Numbered from the stretch's first letter, positions 6,951-14,727 are shown. The stretch: 14,727 nt of DNA from Rhodanobacter sp. UBA5168 (GCA_002413455.1 DHXA01000148.1:1-14727), one strand, 5' to 3'. The notes: generated by a model from the sequence alone, not told the origin. Made by a program: numbers and translations.

Positions 6951-6953
6951 GCG

Positions 6954-9900
6954 ATGACGAGTCGGAAACAGGTACGTGGCGAGCTTCGCGAACGCTTCTA
7001 CCGGAGCGTGGCGGAAACGTTGTCGCTATTGCACACGGCGCCGGGTTACGACCGTCAGCTCGCGCTGGCCGAAGTGGCGAGGATCCTCTCCGCCACCATG
7101 GAGCTGCCGCTGGTCTGGATCGGCCGGCGGGAGCCGGGCCAGGCTGCACTCGATGTGCTGGCGGCGGCGGGCCCGGAAGCCGCCTACGCGAAGGACCTGA
7201 AGATCAGTGCCGACGAACGCGAGACAGGGGGCGGCGGCCCAGTAGCCAATGCCTTGCGCGAGGGCAAGCCGCGCGCGGTCACCATCGACGTAGCGGAGTT
7301 CGCGCCGTGGCGCGAGGCCGCCCGGCGACACGGATTGGGATCATGCATCGCGGCCGCTGCCACCATTCGCGACAACGGCCAGCTCACGTTGGCGGCCTAC
7401 GCTCGTCCCGGCGCGCCGCTGCTCAGCGATGAACTGCTCGAGTGGGCCCAGCGGCTGGCCGACGAGCTGGCGCGGTTCTGGGATCACCAGGTCCTGCTTG
7501 AGCGCAACCTCAGGATGAATCGTTATCGCGATGCCCAGCGGACGATCCAGCGCGCACTGCTCGATCAACCGGACCCCGCCGCGGTCTATCGCACGCTGGC
7601 GCAGGCACTGGTCGATATTGCCGGTGCCGTAGCCGTCGAAGTATTCGCCGCGGAAGGTGCCGGCGAGCTTCTGCAGCGCGTGGCACTGATCGGCCCGATG
7701 GCCGAGGCCATGCAGTTGTTGCCGATGCCCCCGCGGCACAGCGACGGGCCGGTCATCTTTACCCCCACGCTCGCGTTCATGCGGGGCATGCCGGTGGTGC
7801 GCGTGCGCCCCGCCGAAAATCCGCAGGCGGCAGCGGCATGGAAACTCGAACCGCTGGCCCGGATCGGTGCTGTGGGCTGCTGGCCGCTGTTCGGTGCAGC
7901 GGATACCGATGGAACCGTTCGCGGGGCAACGGGTGTCTTTGCGGTGGTTACTGCCGAAGCGGATGCCTTCGATGCGGAAATGCGCCTGCTGGTCGACGAA
8001 ATCGCCGACGCTGCCGGTCTCGCGCTGCGCCAGCACCAGCAGCGCAGCGCGCTGGTGCTGGAGCAGCAACTGCAGACCTATCTTGCGCTGCATGACGCGC
8101 TGACCAATGTTCCCAACCGGCGCGCGCTGGATCATCACCTTGCCGGCGTGCTCGCGCAGGCCGAACAGCACGGGCGCATTGTGGCGGTCGGCCTGCTCGA
8201 CCTGGACGACCTCAAGCCGATCAACGATCGCCACGGCCATGCTGCGGGCGACCAGATCCTGGTGGAGGTGGCCGCACGCCTGCGCGGGGCAATGCGTGTC
8301 GAAGATTACGTCGCGCGGTTGGGCGGCGACGAATTCGTGCTGGTGTTCGAGAACCTCGAGCGCGAGCAGGATCTGGATCTGCTGCTGGCGCGTGTATGGC
8401 AGGCCTTGCAGCAACCCCTGCTCATCGACGGAATCACTTTCCAGCTTTCGGCGAGCCTGGGCGTGGCGCTGTATCCGATCGACGTGCAGGCCAGCGGCGA
8501 GCAACTGCTCAGATGCGCCGACCAGGCGATGTACCAGGTCAAGGCGCGCAAACGGCAACGCGACCGATGGTGGGCGTTGCCGGCCCGGCAAGCGGATGCC
8601 AATCAGTCCGCCGTGCACGACGGCCGCGGGCCACCGCCATACGGAGAGCTGGCGGCAGAGCTGCTGGGGCCGTGGTTTGTCGCGCTGGAAGCACAGCTGC
8701 CCCGCATGGCGGAAGGCTATTACACCGAGCTGCAGGCCCATGAAGGGGCGATCAGTCTGCTCGGTGCCCTGCCGCCGGCTGATGTGGCGATCGTCAAGCA
8801 GCGGCTGTGCTGGCATCTGTCGGTGCTGCTGCGCCCCGATCTCGATTTGGCCACGCACCAGGCAGGCGCGATGCGGGCAGGGTTTTTCTATGCGGCCTGC
8901 GGTGTCGAAGAGGTGTGGTTGCTGGAGGCGATGGAGGCACTTCGCGATATCTTCGTCACCACGCTTGGCTCCGGCACCCATCGCGACCAGCGGCCGTTGG
9001 CGATCGTGCTGCAGCGACTCGCGCTGGATCGGCAATGGCAGCTGGTGAGCATGCGCGAGACACAGCGCCGCCGGGTTGCGCTGCTGGCCAGGCTCAATGC
9101 GCTGGCGTGGTCGGCCGACGGGTACCTGGAACTTATCCAGGGTGCGGTTGATGCATTGGTGGCCCATGAGGAGATTGTCGCCTGTGCGGTGGGGCGCCCG
9201 GATGCGACGGGCCGGCTGACCTACGAAGCTGTGGCGGGCGAGCCCTTTGCTGATTACCTGCGCGCGCTGGGTCGCGGCGAGACATCGCCGATCGGTGTGC
9301 AGGGAGGGTCGGCCGAAGGCGGTGGCCCGACCGGACGTGCCTGGCGCACCGCCACGATCCAGCGGTGCGCGCATTACGGTAGCGACCCGGCCATGCTGAA
9401 CTGGCGCGAGATCGCCGCCCGCGCGGGCATCGTCTCCAACGTCGCTGTGCCGCTGTGTCCACTGCCACGCAGGCCGGCTGCGGTACTCACCATCTACAGC
9501 GCCTATGCCGGCGGATTCCAGAGCGAAGACCAGCAGGCATTCGTCGAGCAGATCAAGACGGTGCTGGATCTGGCCTTGGCAAGGCTGGCGCCGCCGCGGC
9601 CGGGAACCGAGCTGCTGCCGTTCTTCGTGCGCGAACGCTGGCGGGCGATGATCGCCACCGACGCGCTGCAGATGCATTACCAACCAGTGGTCAGACTGGC
9701 CGATGGCCGTGTCACCGAGCTCGAGGCGCTGGCGCGGTTGCGCGATGATGACGGCCGCATTCTGCAACCGGCGAGATTCCTCCCGGCGTTGGGCGATGCT
9801 GATCTGATCGTGCTGTTCCAGCAGGGACTGCGGCGGGCGACCGCATGTCGCCAGGCGCTGCTGCAGGTGGGTTACGCGCTGGACGTGTCGGTCAATGCGC

Positions 9901-10781
9901 CGGCCGCTGCGCTGACCGATCCACGATACGCCGAGACGGCCGCCGCCGTGCTGGCCAACAGCGCCTGTCCGGCTCAGGCGCTGCTGTTCGAGATACTCGA
10001 ATCGCCGATTGGCACCGAGCATGCGGCGCCCGCCGGCATGGCGGGCATGCAGGCACTCAAGGCACTGGGCGTGCGCCTGGTCGAGGATGACCTGGGCGCG
10101 GGCTACAGCACCCTGATCCGGTTGCGTCAGTGGCCGTTCGACCGGGTGAAGATCGATCAGGCCATCGTCCGCCAGATTGGCGGCGACCCGCTGTCCACCC
10201 TGCGCTTCATCCGGCAGCTGATCCGGCTCGGTCACGACCTCGGTCTGGAAGTCGTGGTGGAAGGCCTGGAGACCGCCGGATCCGTGGAGGCCGCACTGAT
10301 TCTTGGCGCAGATCTGGGGCAGGGCTACGTGCTGGCGCGGCCGATGACGGCCGATGCTCTGGTCGGCTGGCTGGCCGGCTTCGAGGCGAGCTGGGATGCA
10401 ACCAGTCCGGTCACTGCCGTGGGCGAACTGGCGGCGGCGCTGCTGTGGGAGGAGCAGTTTCTTGCCCTGCCGCCCGGACCCCTGGCCTGGAAGGCCCATG
10501 CCGTGTCGAGCGGCTACCGGCATCCAGACAGGCAAACATCGGCGGCGTTGCACAGCAGCCAGATCGCGATGCATGCAGCGGCCATCGGTGGCCCGGCGGA
10601 CCCGGCCTATCGTCTGGCACGAGAGACATTCCTCGCGCTGCTGATCGAGCGCGTACGCATCGAAGAGCATCATCTCGAAGCAGGAATTGTCGATACGGGC
10701 GCTGGAAACAACGAAGCGCCCGGCAATGCCGGAACCTTCGTTGTCGATCAGTGGTGGGCGGTACAAGGATCGAACTTGTGA
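6954..10781 (+). CDS. Bifunctional-type diguanylate cyclase/phosphodiesterase: GAF-GAF-GGDEF-globin-like-GAF-EAL (1275 aa)
   Basis: Cytoplasmic c-di-GMP enzyme with no membrane segments. Order: GAF-like (about 15-180), second GAF-like (about 200-360), GGDEF (375-535), a helical region resembling a globin-coupled sensor (about 565-705), a third GAF (710-880), EAL (895-1143), then a ~100-residue helical tail without assigned family. The cyclase motif GGDEF (457-461) is intact, and RVED (448-451) lies at the exact inhibitory-site spacing, so product inhibition is likely. The EAL set is complete: EALAR (924-928), Asn 981, Glu 1013, Asp 1045/1046 in EDDLGAGYS, Lys 1066, Glu 1103 and Gln 1123, so hydrolase activity is plausible. 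In the globin-like part, RAGFFYAACGVEEVW (641-655) has Tyr 646 where the proximal heme His is expected. The last residues, WWAVQGSNL, are read from a truncated tRNA end, so the native C-terminus is probably altered. Confidence 0.93.
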   Translation: MTSRKQVRGELRERFYRSVAETLSLLHTAPGYDRQLALAEVARILSATMELPLVWIGRREPGQAALDVLAAAGPEAAYAKDLKISADERETGGGGPVANALREGKPRAVTIDVAEFAPWREAARRHGLGSCIAAAATIRDNGQLTLAAYARPGAPLLSDELLEWAQRLADELARFWDHQVLLERNLRMNRYRDAQRTIQRALLDQPDPAAVYRTLAQALVDIAGAVAVEVFAAEGAGELLQRVALIGPMAEAMQLLPMPPRHSDGPVIFTPTLAFMRGMPVVRVRPAENPQAAAAWKLEPLARIGAVGCWPLFGAADTDGTVRGATGVFAVVTAEADAFDAEMRLLVDEIADAAGLALRQHQQRSALVLEQQLQTYLALHDALTNVPNRRALDHHLAGVLAQAEQHGRIVAVGLLDLDDLKPINDRHGHAAGDQILVEVAARLRGAMRVEDYVARLGGDEFVLVFENLEREQDLDLLLARVWQALQQPLLIDGITFQLSASLGVALYPIDVQASGEQLLRCADQAMYQVKARKRQRDRWWALPARQADANQSAVHDGRGPPPYGELAAELLGPWFVALEAQLPRMAEGYYTELQAHEGAISLLGALPPADVAIVKQRLCWHLSVLLRPDLDLATHQAGAMRAGFFYAACGVEEVWLLEAMEALRDIFVTTLGSGTHRDQRPLAIVLQRLALDRQWQLVSMRETQRRRVALLARLNALAWSADGYLELIQGAVDALVAHEEIVACAVGRPDATGRLTYEAVAGEPFADYLRALGRGETSPIGVQGGSAEGGGPTGRAWRTATIQRCAHYGSDPAMLNWREIAARAGIVSNVAVPLCPLPRRPAAVLTIYSAYAGGFQSEDQQAFVEQIKTVLDLALARLAPPRPGTELLPFFVRERWRAMIATDALQMHYQPVVRLADGRVTELEALARLRDDDGRILQPARFLPALGDADLIVLFQQGLRRATACRQALLQVGYALDVSVNAPAAALTDPRYAETAAAVLANSACPAQALLFEILESPIGTEHAAPAGMAGMQALKALGVRLVEDDLGAGYSTLIRLRQWPFDRVKIDQAIVRQIGGDPLSTLRFIRQLIRLGHDLGLEVVVEGLETAGSVEAALILGADLGQGYVLARPMTADALVGWLAGFEASWDATSPVTAVGELAAALLWEEQFLALPPGPLAWKAHAVSSGYRHPDRQTSAALHSSQIAMHAAAIGGPADPAYRLARETFLALLIERVRIEEHHLEAGIVDTGAGNNEAPGNAGTFVVDQWWAVQGSNL
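10708..10744 (-). terminator. Hairpin downstream of the tRNA fragment, terminator-like
   Basis: ACAACGAAG (10708-10716) pairs perfectly with CTTCGTTGT (10736-10744), and CCGGC (10720-10724) with GCCGG (10728-10732) inside it, giving one long stem with a 3-base loop. On the minus strand it comes just after the CCA end of the tRNA fragment, where a tRNA terminator would be expected, but the T-tail is short (TTGTTTCC). On the plus strand it lies inside the last codons of the GGDEF/EAL frame. Confidence 0.5.
10748..10769. repeat. Left copy of 22-bp direct repeat (att-like, tRNA 3' end)
   Basis: These 22 bases, beginning TCAGTGGTGGGCGG and ending TACAAGGA, are identical to 14706-14727. They cover the CCA end, acceptor strand and part of the T-arm of a minus-strand tRNA plus four bases beyond it. 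The repeat may be longer, because the window ends inside the right copy. Confidence 0.85.
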
Positions 10782-10796
10782 TACCTGCTGCGTGAA
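10752..10796 (-). pseudogene. Truncated 3' part of a tRNA gene, probably tRNA-Val(CAC)-like
   Basis: Minus strand: a T-arm ACAAG-TTCGATC-CTTGT, then acceptor strand ACCGCCC, discriminator A and CCA. Upstream of the T-arm, CTTCACGCAGCAGG resembles the anticodon loop and 3' stem of the xanthomonad-type tRNA-Val as I recall it (loop TTCAC.C). The matching 5' half (GGGCGGT acceptor strand, D-arm, 5' anticodon stem) is absent from the flanking 10797-10840, so this cannot be a working tRNA. Such 3' fragments are what integration of an element into a tRNA gene leaves at the far end. The amino acid assignment is from memory of family sequences and is uncertain; the T-arm and acceptor identification is firm. 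Confidence 0.7.
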
Positions 10797-11257
10797 GAGT
10801 GGCTTTCCAAATCAGACTCACGGCGTTCACCCTTGCCGAGAAAAGATCGTCTGCACCACCCAGGTGATTGACCCGATCAACGTAAGATCAGTCGCCAGCA
10901 GATGCAGCCGTTTCTTGCGCAACAGGGCACGGGTGAAGCTGCTCCATCTGGGTTACGCAACGTCAGCAAGAAATGGACGACCGTTTGCGATCCGGTTCGA
11001 ACGGTGGCTTCTCAGCTATAAACACGAACCCGTTTACACGGATTCTGCACACTCTCTCGACGTTGTTGGCCTTGGTATGGCCCCGCGCCTTTTTGTCAAA
11101 GCGAAACGGCGTCGATCGGACGAGGCCGCTGTACCCGTGAACCGCCCTCGCGTGTTTCCTCATGATGCGCATGTCGGGGCTTCCTGCCTCAGGATACTTT
11201 TCAAATCCACCAGACGCGGCCATGCCGTTCTGGACACACACGATTTCGGAGAAGGCT
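10797..11257. other. Non-coding stretch between tRNA fragment and hybrid kinase
   Basis: No convincing gene is seen in these 461 bases. Open frames on both strands (for example 10687-11268 plus and 10963-11307 minus) show no domain and partly read antisense tRNA sequence. The kinase frame is open from an ATG at 11162, but with no ribosome site. A TATAAA at 11017-11022 could be a -10 box for the kinase; the -35 region is poor. No integrase remnant was recognised. Confidence 0.4.
11248..11255 (+). promoter_or_regulatory. Ribosome binding site supporting a GTG start for the kinase
   Basis: GGAGAAGG at 11248-11255 stands just before the in-frame GTG at 11258, with six bases between GGAG and GTG. 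The in-frame ATGs at 11162, 11165, 11171, 11222 and 11306 lack such a site. Confidence 0.5.
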
Positions 11258-14200
11258 GTGGCCGATAGCGAAGCATTTGGATGCCCCGTTGATCCAGGCG
11301 TATCCATGCTTGGCGAACTTGGGCAGGCGCTGCTTGACGCGATGCCGATGCCGGCCTACATCTGCGATACGCATGGGCTGGTCGTAGCCAGCAACGCCGG
11401 TGCGGGCGAATGGTGGGGCGGCTCGTTGCGGGCCGGCATGAAAGGCGAGACGTTCCTTCATCCCGCGCAGCCCTGGCGGCATGACAGCGGCGGCGCTGCC
11501 TCCCTGGAAACGCCGTTGGCACTGGCCAGAAGCACCGGCGTGGCCGTGCGCGACGTCAAGGTCACCATCGAAGCGGCGACGGGCGAGCATCTACGGGCGC
11601 TGGCGAGCGTGGTGCCGCTGACGGATTGCCACGCTGCTATCCGGGCCTTCATTTGCAGCTTCCGGATCATGATCGATGTCACCGAAAAGAAACGGCTGGC
11701 CGATGCGACGCGGGAACGGGAGAAGCTCACACACCAGCTGCTGCAGGCGTTGCCGACGGCGATCTACACCACCGACGCGCAGGGAAGGATCACCTTCTAC
11801 AACGAGGCCGTTGTCAGTTTCGCCGGACGGCGTCCGGTGCTCGGCGAGGAATGGTGTGTGTCCTGGAAGATGTTCCGTTCCGACGGCACGCCGTTGCCGC
11901 ACGACCAGTGTCCGATGGCGATCGCAATCCGCGAAGCGCGACCCATGCACGGCGAGGAGGTGGTCGCCGAGCGGCCGGACGGCAGCCGGATCGCGTTCGC
12001 CGCCCATCCCACACCGTTGTTCGACGACGCCGGTGTCATGGTGGGCGCGGTGAACATGCTGGTGGACATCACCGAGCGACAGAAAATCGAGCAGTCCCTG
12101 CAGGAACTCAACGACACTCTCGAGCAGCGCGTCCTCGAGCGTACGCAGCTGGCGGAATCGGCCTCACTGGACTTGCACTACAGCGAACGAAATTTCGCGC
12201 TGCTGGTGGGAAGCATCGTCGATTACGCCATTTACATGCTGGACCCGGATGGCATCATCACCAACTGGAATGCCGGAGCCGAGCGGATCAAGGGCTATCG
12301 CGCGGAGGAGGTTGTCGGAAGGCATTTTTCGTGTTTCTACACGCCGGAGGACCGCGCCAAGGGGGCGCCCGCCAACGCGCTTGCCGTGGCAAGACGCGAG
12401 GGTCGCTACAGCGCCGAAGGCTGGCGCATGCGCAAGGACGGCACCCGCTTCTGGGCCAGCGTGGTGATCGATCCGGTGATCGACCACGGTGACGTGATCG
12501 GTTTTGCCAAGATCACCCGCGATGTCACCGAGCGGATGGAGAGCGAGGCAGCGCTGATCGAAAGCGAGAGCCGGGCCCGCGGCGTGATCGACACGGCGCT
12601 CGACGGTTTCGTGCAACTGGACGAAGCGGGTCTGATTGTGGAATGGAATCCGCGGGTGGCAACGATGTTCGGCTGGTCGCGCGAGGACGCCATGGGGCGG
12701 CCGTTGACGACACTCGTCGTGGCCGAGAAAGACCGGTTACGCCTCGCCACCTGCCTGCCCCCGAGCAGGCGCGATACTTTCCCTGGAGGCAATGAACAGA
12801 TCGACGCAGTCGATTTCGAAGGAAAGATAATTCCCGTCGAACTCAGCATCAGCACGCTGTCGTCGAAAAGCGGGCGCTGCACCAACGTGTTCATCCGCGA
12901 TCTCAGCGAAAAGATCTTCATCGAGGAGCAACTGCGCCAGGCGCAGAAAATGGAAGCCGTGGGCCAGTTGACCGGTGGCCTCGCCCACGATTTCAACAAC
13001 CTGCTGCAGGGGATCATCGGTTCCCTCGACATCATTCAGCTGCGTGTTGATGAGGGGCGCACTGCGGACATCGGGCGTTTCGTCGCCGGTGCACTGATTT
13101 CGGCAAATCGCGCGGCGGCGATGACTCATCGGCTGCTGGCTTTCTCGCGGCAGCAACCGCTCGATCCGCGTCCAGTCGCCGCCAATCCGTTGATGATGTC
13201 GATGGATGACCTGATACGGCGGACGATCGGCGAACAGATCAGGGTGGAGTTCGACCTGGCCACGGATCTATGGCTCACTTTGTGCGACCCGAACCAGCTG
13301 GAAAGCGCCGTGTTGAACCTTTCCATCAATGCGCGCGACGCCATGCCCGCGGGTGGCCGCCTCACCATCCGGTCACGCAACGTGGAAATCGACGAAGTGA
13401 AGGCGGGCAGGTGGCAGGACGCACCGGCCGGCCAGTACGTCTGCGTCGAGGTCGCCGACACCGGTACAGGTATGCCGCCTGAAGTGGTCGAGCGCGCCTT
13501 TGATCCGTTCTTCACGACCAAGCCGCAGGGCCAGGGCACTGGGTTGGGACTGTCGATGGTGTACGGCTTCGGGCGACAGTCGAATGGCCATTGCGATATC
13601 CGCAGCAAGCCAGGCGGAGGCACCACCGTCAGGTTGTACCTGCCGCGTTGCGTCGTCGGCGCAGAGCACAATGTCGAGCAGGTGCCCACGCCGGCGCAAC
13701 CGGCCATGGCGGCAGGCAGGGGCGAGGTTGTGCTCGTGGTGGAGGACGAGATTGTGGTGCGCCATGTGGTTGTCGAGGTCCTGCATCAACTCGGTTACAC
13801 GGCGTTGGAAGCGGTCGACGCCGAAGCGGGACTGGACATACTTCGCTCCAGCAAGCCCATCGATCTGCTCGTATCGGACATAGGGTTGCCCGGCACGAAC
13901 GGCCGGAAGCTGGCCGACGCGGCACTCGAGGTGCGTCCGGGCCTGAAGATCCTGCTCATGACGGGCTACGCGTCAGGTGCGGCGATGGCCGGCGGATTCC
14001 TTGCCCCGGGGATGGAGCTGATCATCAAGCCGTTCACCGTCGCGGCGTTGGCGAAACGTATGCGCGAGATGATCGAGACCGGCCGCCTGCAGGCAACGCG
14101 GCACCAGCCAGATAGAAGCGTGGAATGCCACGACGTCAGCTTTCGCGGGAAAGAAGCGGTATATCCAGCATTTCCAGCACCAGCTGTTTCAGGGCCTTCA

Positions 14201-14281
14201 TGTTCAACGGCTTCAGAATCGTGCGGATCTGCGGAAACTCCGCCGTCAGTGCAGACTGGTCACCGCCGGACATCACAATGA
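11258..14281 (+). CDS. Cytoplasmic PAS-rich hybrid sensor histidine kinase with C-terminal receiver (about 1007 aa)
   Basis: Numbering from the longest frame (ATG 11162, 1039 aa). Four PAS domains: about 52-175, 188-305, 343-458 and 470-585. The third is the most typical ([20 protein letters not shown], ending ITRDVTER). A short coiled-coil segment (305-335) links the second and third. The HisKA box is [11 protein letters not shown] with His 609 as phospho-acceptor. The HATPase has N-box [11 protein letters not shown] (Asn 723), ADTGTGM (Asp 767), FDPFFTTK and [11 protein letters not shown]. The receiver has acidic pair 861-862, Asp 906 (VSDIGLP), Thr 934 and Lys 956. No transmembrane segment is visible, so it senses a cytoplasmic signal. 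Residues after about 977 have no domain and are read across the antiparallel response-regulator gene. The preferred start is GTG 11258, with a good ribosome site. Partner is probably the adjacent single-domain regulator. Confidence 0.92.
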   Translation: MADSEAFGCPVDPGVSMLGELGQALLDAMPMPAYICDTHGLVVASNAGAGEWWGGSLRAGMKGETFLHPAQPWRHDSGGAASLETPLALARSTGVAVRDVKVTIEAATGEHLRALASVVPLTDCHAAIRAFICSFRIMIDVTEKKRLADATREREKLTHQLLQALPTAIYTTDAQGRITFYNEAVVSFAGRRPVLGEEWCVSWKMFRSDGTPLPHDQCPMAIAIREARPMHGEEVVAERPDGSRIAFAAHPTPLFDDAGVMVGAVNMLVDITERQKIEQSLQELNDTLEQRVLERTQLAESASLDLHYSERNFALLVGSIVDYAIYMLDPDGIITNWNAGAERIKGYRAEEVVGRHFSCFYTPEDRAKGAPANALAVARREGRYSAEGWRMRKDGTRFWASVVIDPVIDHGDVIGFAKITRDVTERMESEAALIESESRARGVIDTALDGFVQLDEAGLIVEWNPRVATMFGWSREDAMGRPLTTLVVAEKDRLRLATCLPPSRRDTFPGGNEQIDAVDFEGKIIPVELSISTLSSKSGRCTNVFIRDLSEKIFIEEQLRQAQKMEAVGQLTGGLAHDFNNLLQGIIGSLDIIQLRVDEGRTADIGRFVAGALISANRAAAMTHRLLAFSRQQPLDPRPVAANPLMMSMDDLIRRTIGEQIRVEFDLATDLWLTLCDPNQLESAVLNLSINARDAMPAGGRLTIRSRNVEIDEVKAGRWQDAPAGQYVCVEVADTGTGMPPEVVERAFDPFFTTKPQGQGTGLGLSMVYGFGRQSNGHCDIRSKPGGGTTVRLYLPRCVVGAEHNVEQVPTPAQPAMAAGRGEVVLVVEDEIVVRHVVVEVLHQLGYTALEAVDAEAGLDILRSSKPIDLLVSDIGLPGTNGRKLADAALEVRPGLKILLMTGYASGAAMAGGFLAPGMELIIKPFTVAALAKRMREMIETGRLQATRHQPDRSVECHDVSFRGKEAVYPAFPAPAVSGPSCSTASESCGSAETPPSVQTGHRRTSQ

Positions 14282-14516
14282 AAGGTATTCCGCGCTCGAT
14301 CAGCTGGAGTACCACCGGAAGCCCATTGTCGCCGCGCAAACCCATATCGATCAGCGCAGCATCGAATTCGCTGGCGTCGAGTTCCGCCAGTGCGTCGACG
14401 AGATTGAGATTGACCAGCACGTCCAGTCCCATGTCCCGCAGGGTGTCTTCCACCACCATGGCCACGACCGGATCGTCCTCGACGACCAAGACGCGCCTTA
14501 TCGCCTGAAATGACAT
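14136..14516 (-). CDS. Single-domain response regulator (126 aa)
   Basis: A stand-alone receiver: VLVVEDDPVVAMVVEDTL (residues 9-26) with acidic residues 13-15, phospho-acceptor Asp 57 in LIDMGLRGDNGLP, switch Ser 83 in FIVMSGGD, and Lys 102 in ILKPLN. No output domain follows, so it acts through protein contact or as a phosphate relay or sink, most likely with the adjacent hybrid kinase. The ATG at 14516 starts the family-typical MSFQAIRRVLVVEDD; the open frame extends to 14678 but that extension covers the tRNA terminator and has no similarity. The ribosome site is weak (GGAG ten bases upstream). It is convergent with the kinase, and the last 146 bases of the two frames overlap. A promoter-like site lies about 45 bases upstream. 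Confidence 0.92.
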   Translation of the reverse strand: MSFQAIRRVLVVEDDPVVAMVVEDTLRDMGLDVLVNLNLVDALAELDASEFDAALIDMGLRGDNGLPVVLQLIERGIPFIVMSGGDQSALTAEFPQIRTILKPLNMKALKQLVLEMLDIPLLSRES

Positions 14517-14559
14517 GAGACGCGCACTCCGAACCGATGAATTTCTGCCGTATCGATGG

Positions 14560-14586
14560 ATTGTATGCTTTCCCGTGTACCGGGAA
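14560..14586 (-). promoter_or_regulatory. Candidate promoter with inverted-repeat operator for the response regulator
   Basis: On the minus strand TACAAT (14565-14560) matches a -10 box with one mismatch. Just upstream, TTCCCG (14570-14575) and CGGGAA (14581-14586) form a perfect inverted repeat with a 5-base centre, placed across the -10/-35 spacer as an operator might be. No good -35 was found. The transcript would have a leader of about 40 bases. Confidence 0.35.
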
Positions 14587-14667
14587 CGAGGATGACCCAC
14601 CCGTCGCGCAGGCCATCGTCCGGGGCGTTCGGAGAAGCCCTTCGGTGCTTGCTCCCGGGCACAAAAG

Positions 14668-14691
14668 AAAAAAGCCATCGCAGGGATGGCT
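14668..14691 (-). terminator. Rho-independent terminator of the tRNA gene at the right edge
   Basis: On the minus strand AGCCATC (14691-14685), loop CCTGC, GATGGCT (14679-14673), then a T-run (14672-14668). It lies about 20 bases beyond the tRNA CCA end. Confidence 0.9.
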
Positions 14692-14705
14692 TCAGACTTG
14701 GTGTT

Positions 14706-14727
14706 TCAGTGGTGGGCGGTACAAGGA
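14706..14727. repeat. Right copy of 22-bp direct repeat (tRNA 3' end)
   Basis: Identical over all 22 visible bases to 10748-10769. The window ends here, so the true repeat length is unknown. Spacing between the two copies is 3958 bases. Confidence 0.85.
14710..14727 (-). tRNA. 3' end of a tRNA gene, probably tRNA-Val (partial)
   Basis: The complement of these 18 bases is TCCTTGTACCGCCCACCA, which is a T-arm 3' strand, acceptor strand, discriminator A and encoded CCA. The rest lies beyond the right edge. The terminator at 14668-14691 supports a functional gene here, unlike the fragment at 10752. The valine identity is inferred from recalled relatives with the same acceptor and T-arm. Confidence 0.6.

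Larger units (their letters stand above)
6506..6953. other. Divergent intergenic/leader region upstream of the c-di-GMP enzyme
   Basis: These 448 bases lie between the metallothionein-like gene (leftward) and the GGDEF/EAL gene (rightward). An open frame runs in phase with the GGDEF/EAL gene from an ATG at 6723, but that start has no ribosome site and its 77 codons are Arg/Gly/Ala-rich with no domain. The region holds two perfect inverted repeats at 6623-6664 and 6671-6701, described separately. No other gene is seen. Confidence 0.5.

Noticed and set aside
6723..6953. 77-codon N-terminal extension of the GGDEF/EAL protein
   Set aside because: There is no ribosome site at 6723 and no domain in the extension, and a strong site precedes the ATG at 6954.
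7341..10766. Very long minus-strand open frame (1141 codons) opposite the GGDEF/EAL gene
   Set aside because: It has no recognisable domain and a His/Gln/Arg-rich composition typical of GC-rich antisense frames. The opposite strand encodes complete GAF, GGDEF and EAL domains.
10797..11257. Possible integrase or recombination-gene remnant next to the tRNA fragment
   Set aside because: No tyrosine-recombinase motif or other phage-like sequence could be read in any frame.
10687..11268. 193-codon plus-strand frame containing GGRYKDRTCDTC
   Set aside because: This phrase is the known false translation of an antisense tRNA end; the rest has no similarity to a protein family.
1..14727. CRISPR array, insertion-sequence transposase or toxin-antitoxin pair
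   Set aside because: No regularly spaced repeats, transposase motifs or paired small toxin/antitoxin genes were seen on either strand.

Overview
The window is GC-rich, densely coding DNA, most likely from a gammaproteobacterium of the Xanthomonadales (a Rhodanobacter/Dyella/Luteibacter-like genome). That placement is inferred from overall style: a bacterial NHEJ locus with Lys/Ala-rich tails, small stress proteins, and very large cytoplasmic c-di-GMP and PAS sensor proteins. No ribosomal or other phylogenetic marker is present to confirm it.

Left part (1-3067): a non-homologous end-joining locus. The front of a DNA ligase D gene (phosphoesterase then ligase domain) runs off the left edge on the minus strand. 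It is divergent from a two-gene plus-strand unit made of a small basic DUF6496 protein and a Ku homologue. The LigD linker, the DUF6496 tail and the Ku tail are all Lys/Ala-rich.

Middle part (3068-6505): a run of small stress-type genes in mixed orientation. They are a metallothionein-like Cys-rich protein, a PA2169/DUF2383 four-helix-bundle protein with a clear terminator, a glycine-rich membrane-associated protein, a disordered acidic/polar protein, a decayed flavodoxin-family gene, a GIY-YIG-like protein, and a second metallothionein-like paralogue with the same cysteine pattern.

Right part (6506-14727): signalling. A 1275-residue GAF-GAF-GGDEF-(globin-like)-GAF-EAL protein has both catalytic motif sets and the inhibitory RxxD site intact. 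Its reading frame ends inside a truncated copy of a tRNA 3' end, probably tRNA-Val. A PAS-rich hybrid histidine kinase with a C-terminal receiver follows. A convergent single-domain response regulator overlaps the kinase tail by 146 bp. The window stops inside another copy of the same tRNA 3' end, preceded by a canonical terminator. The kinase/regulator pair is therefore bracketed by 22-bp direct repeats that look like att sites, although no integrase gene is visible.

The most interesting items are the tRNA-end-bracketed two-component module, the composite c-di-GMP enzyme with an apparently heme-less globin-like domain and a tRNA-derived C-terminus, and the paired metallothionein-like genes. 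I did not find a clearly new defence or mobile system.
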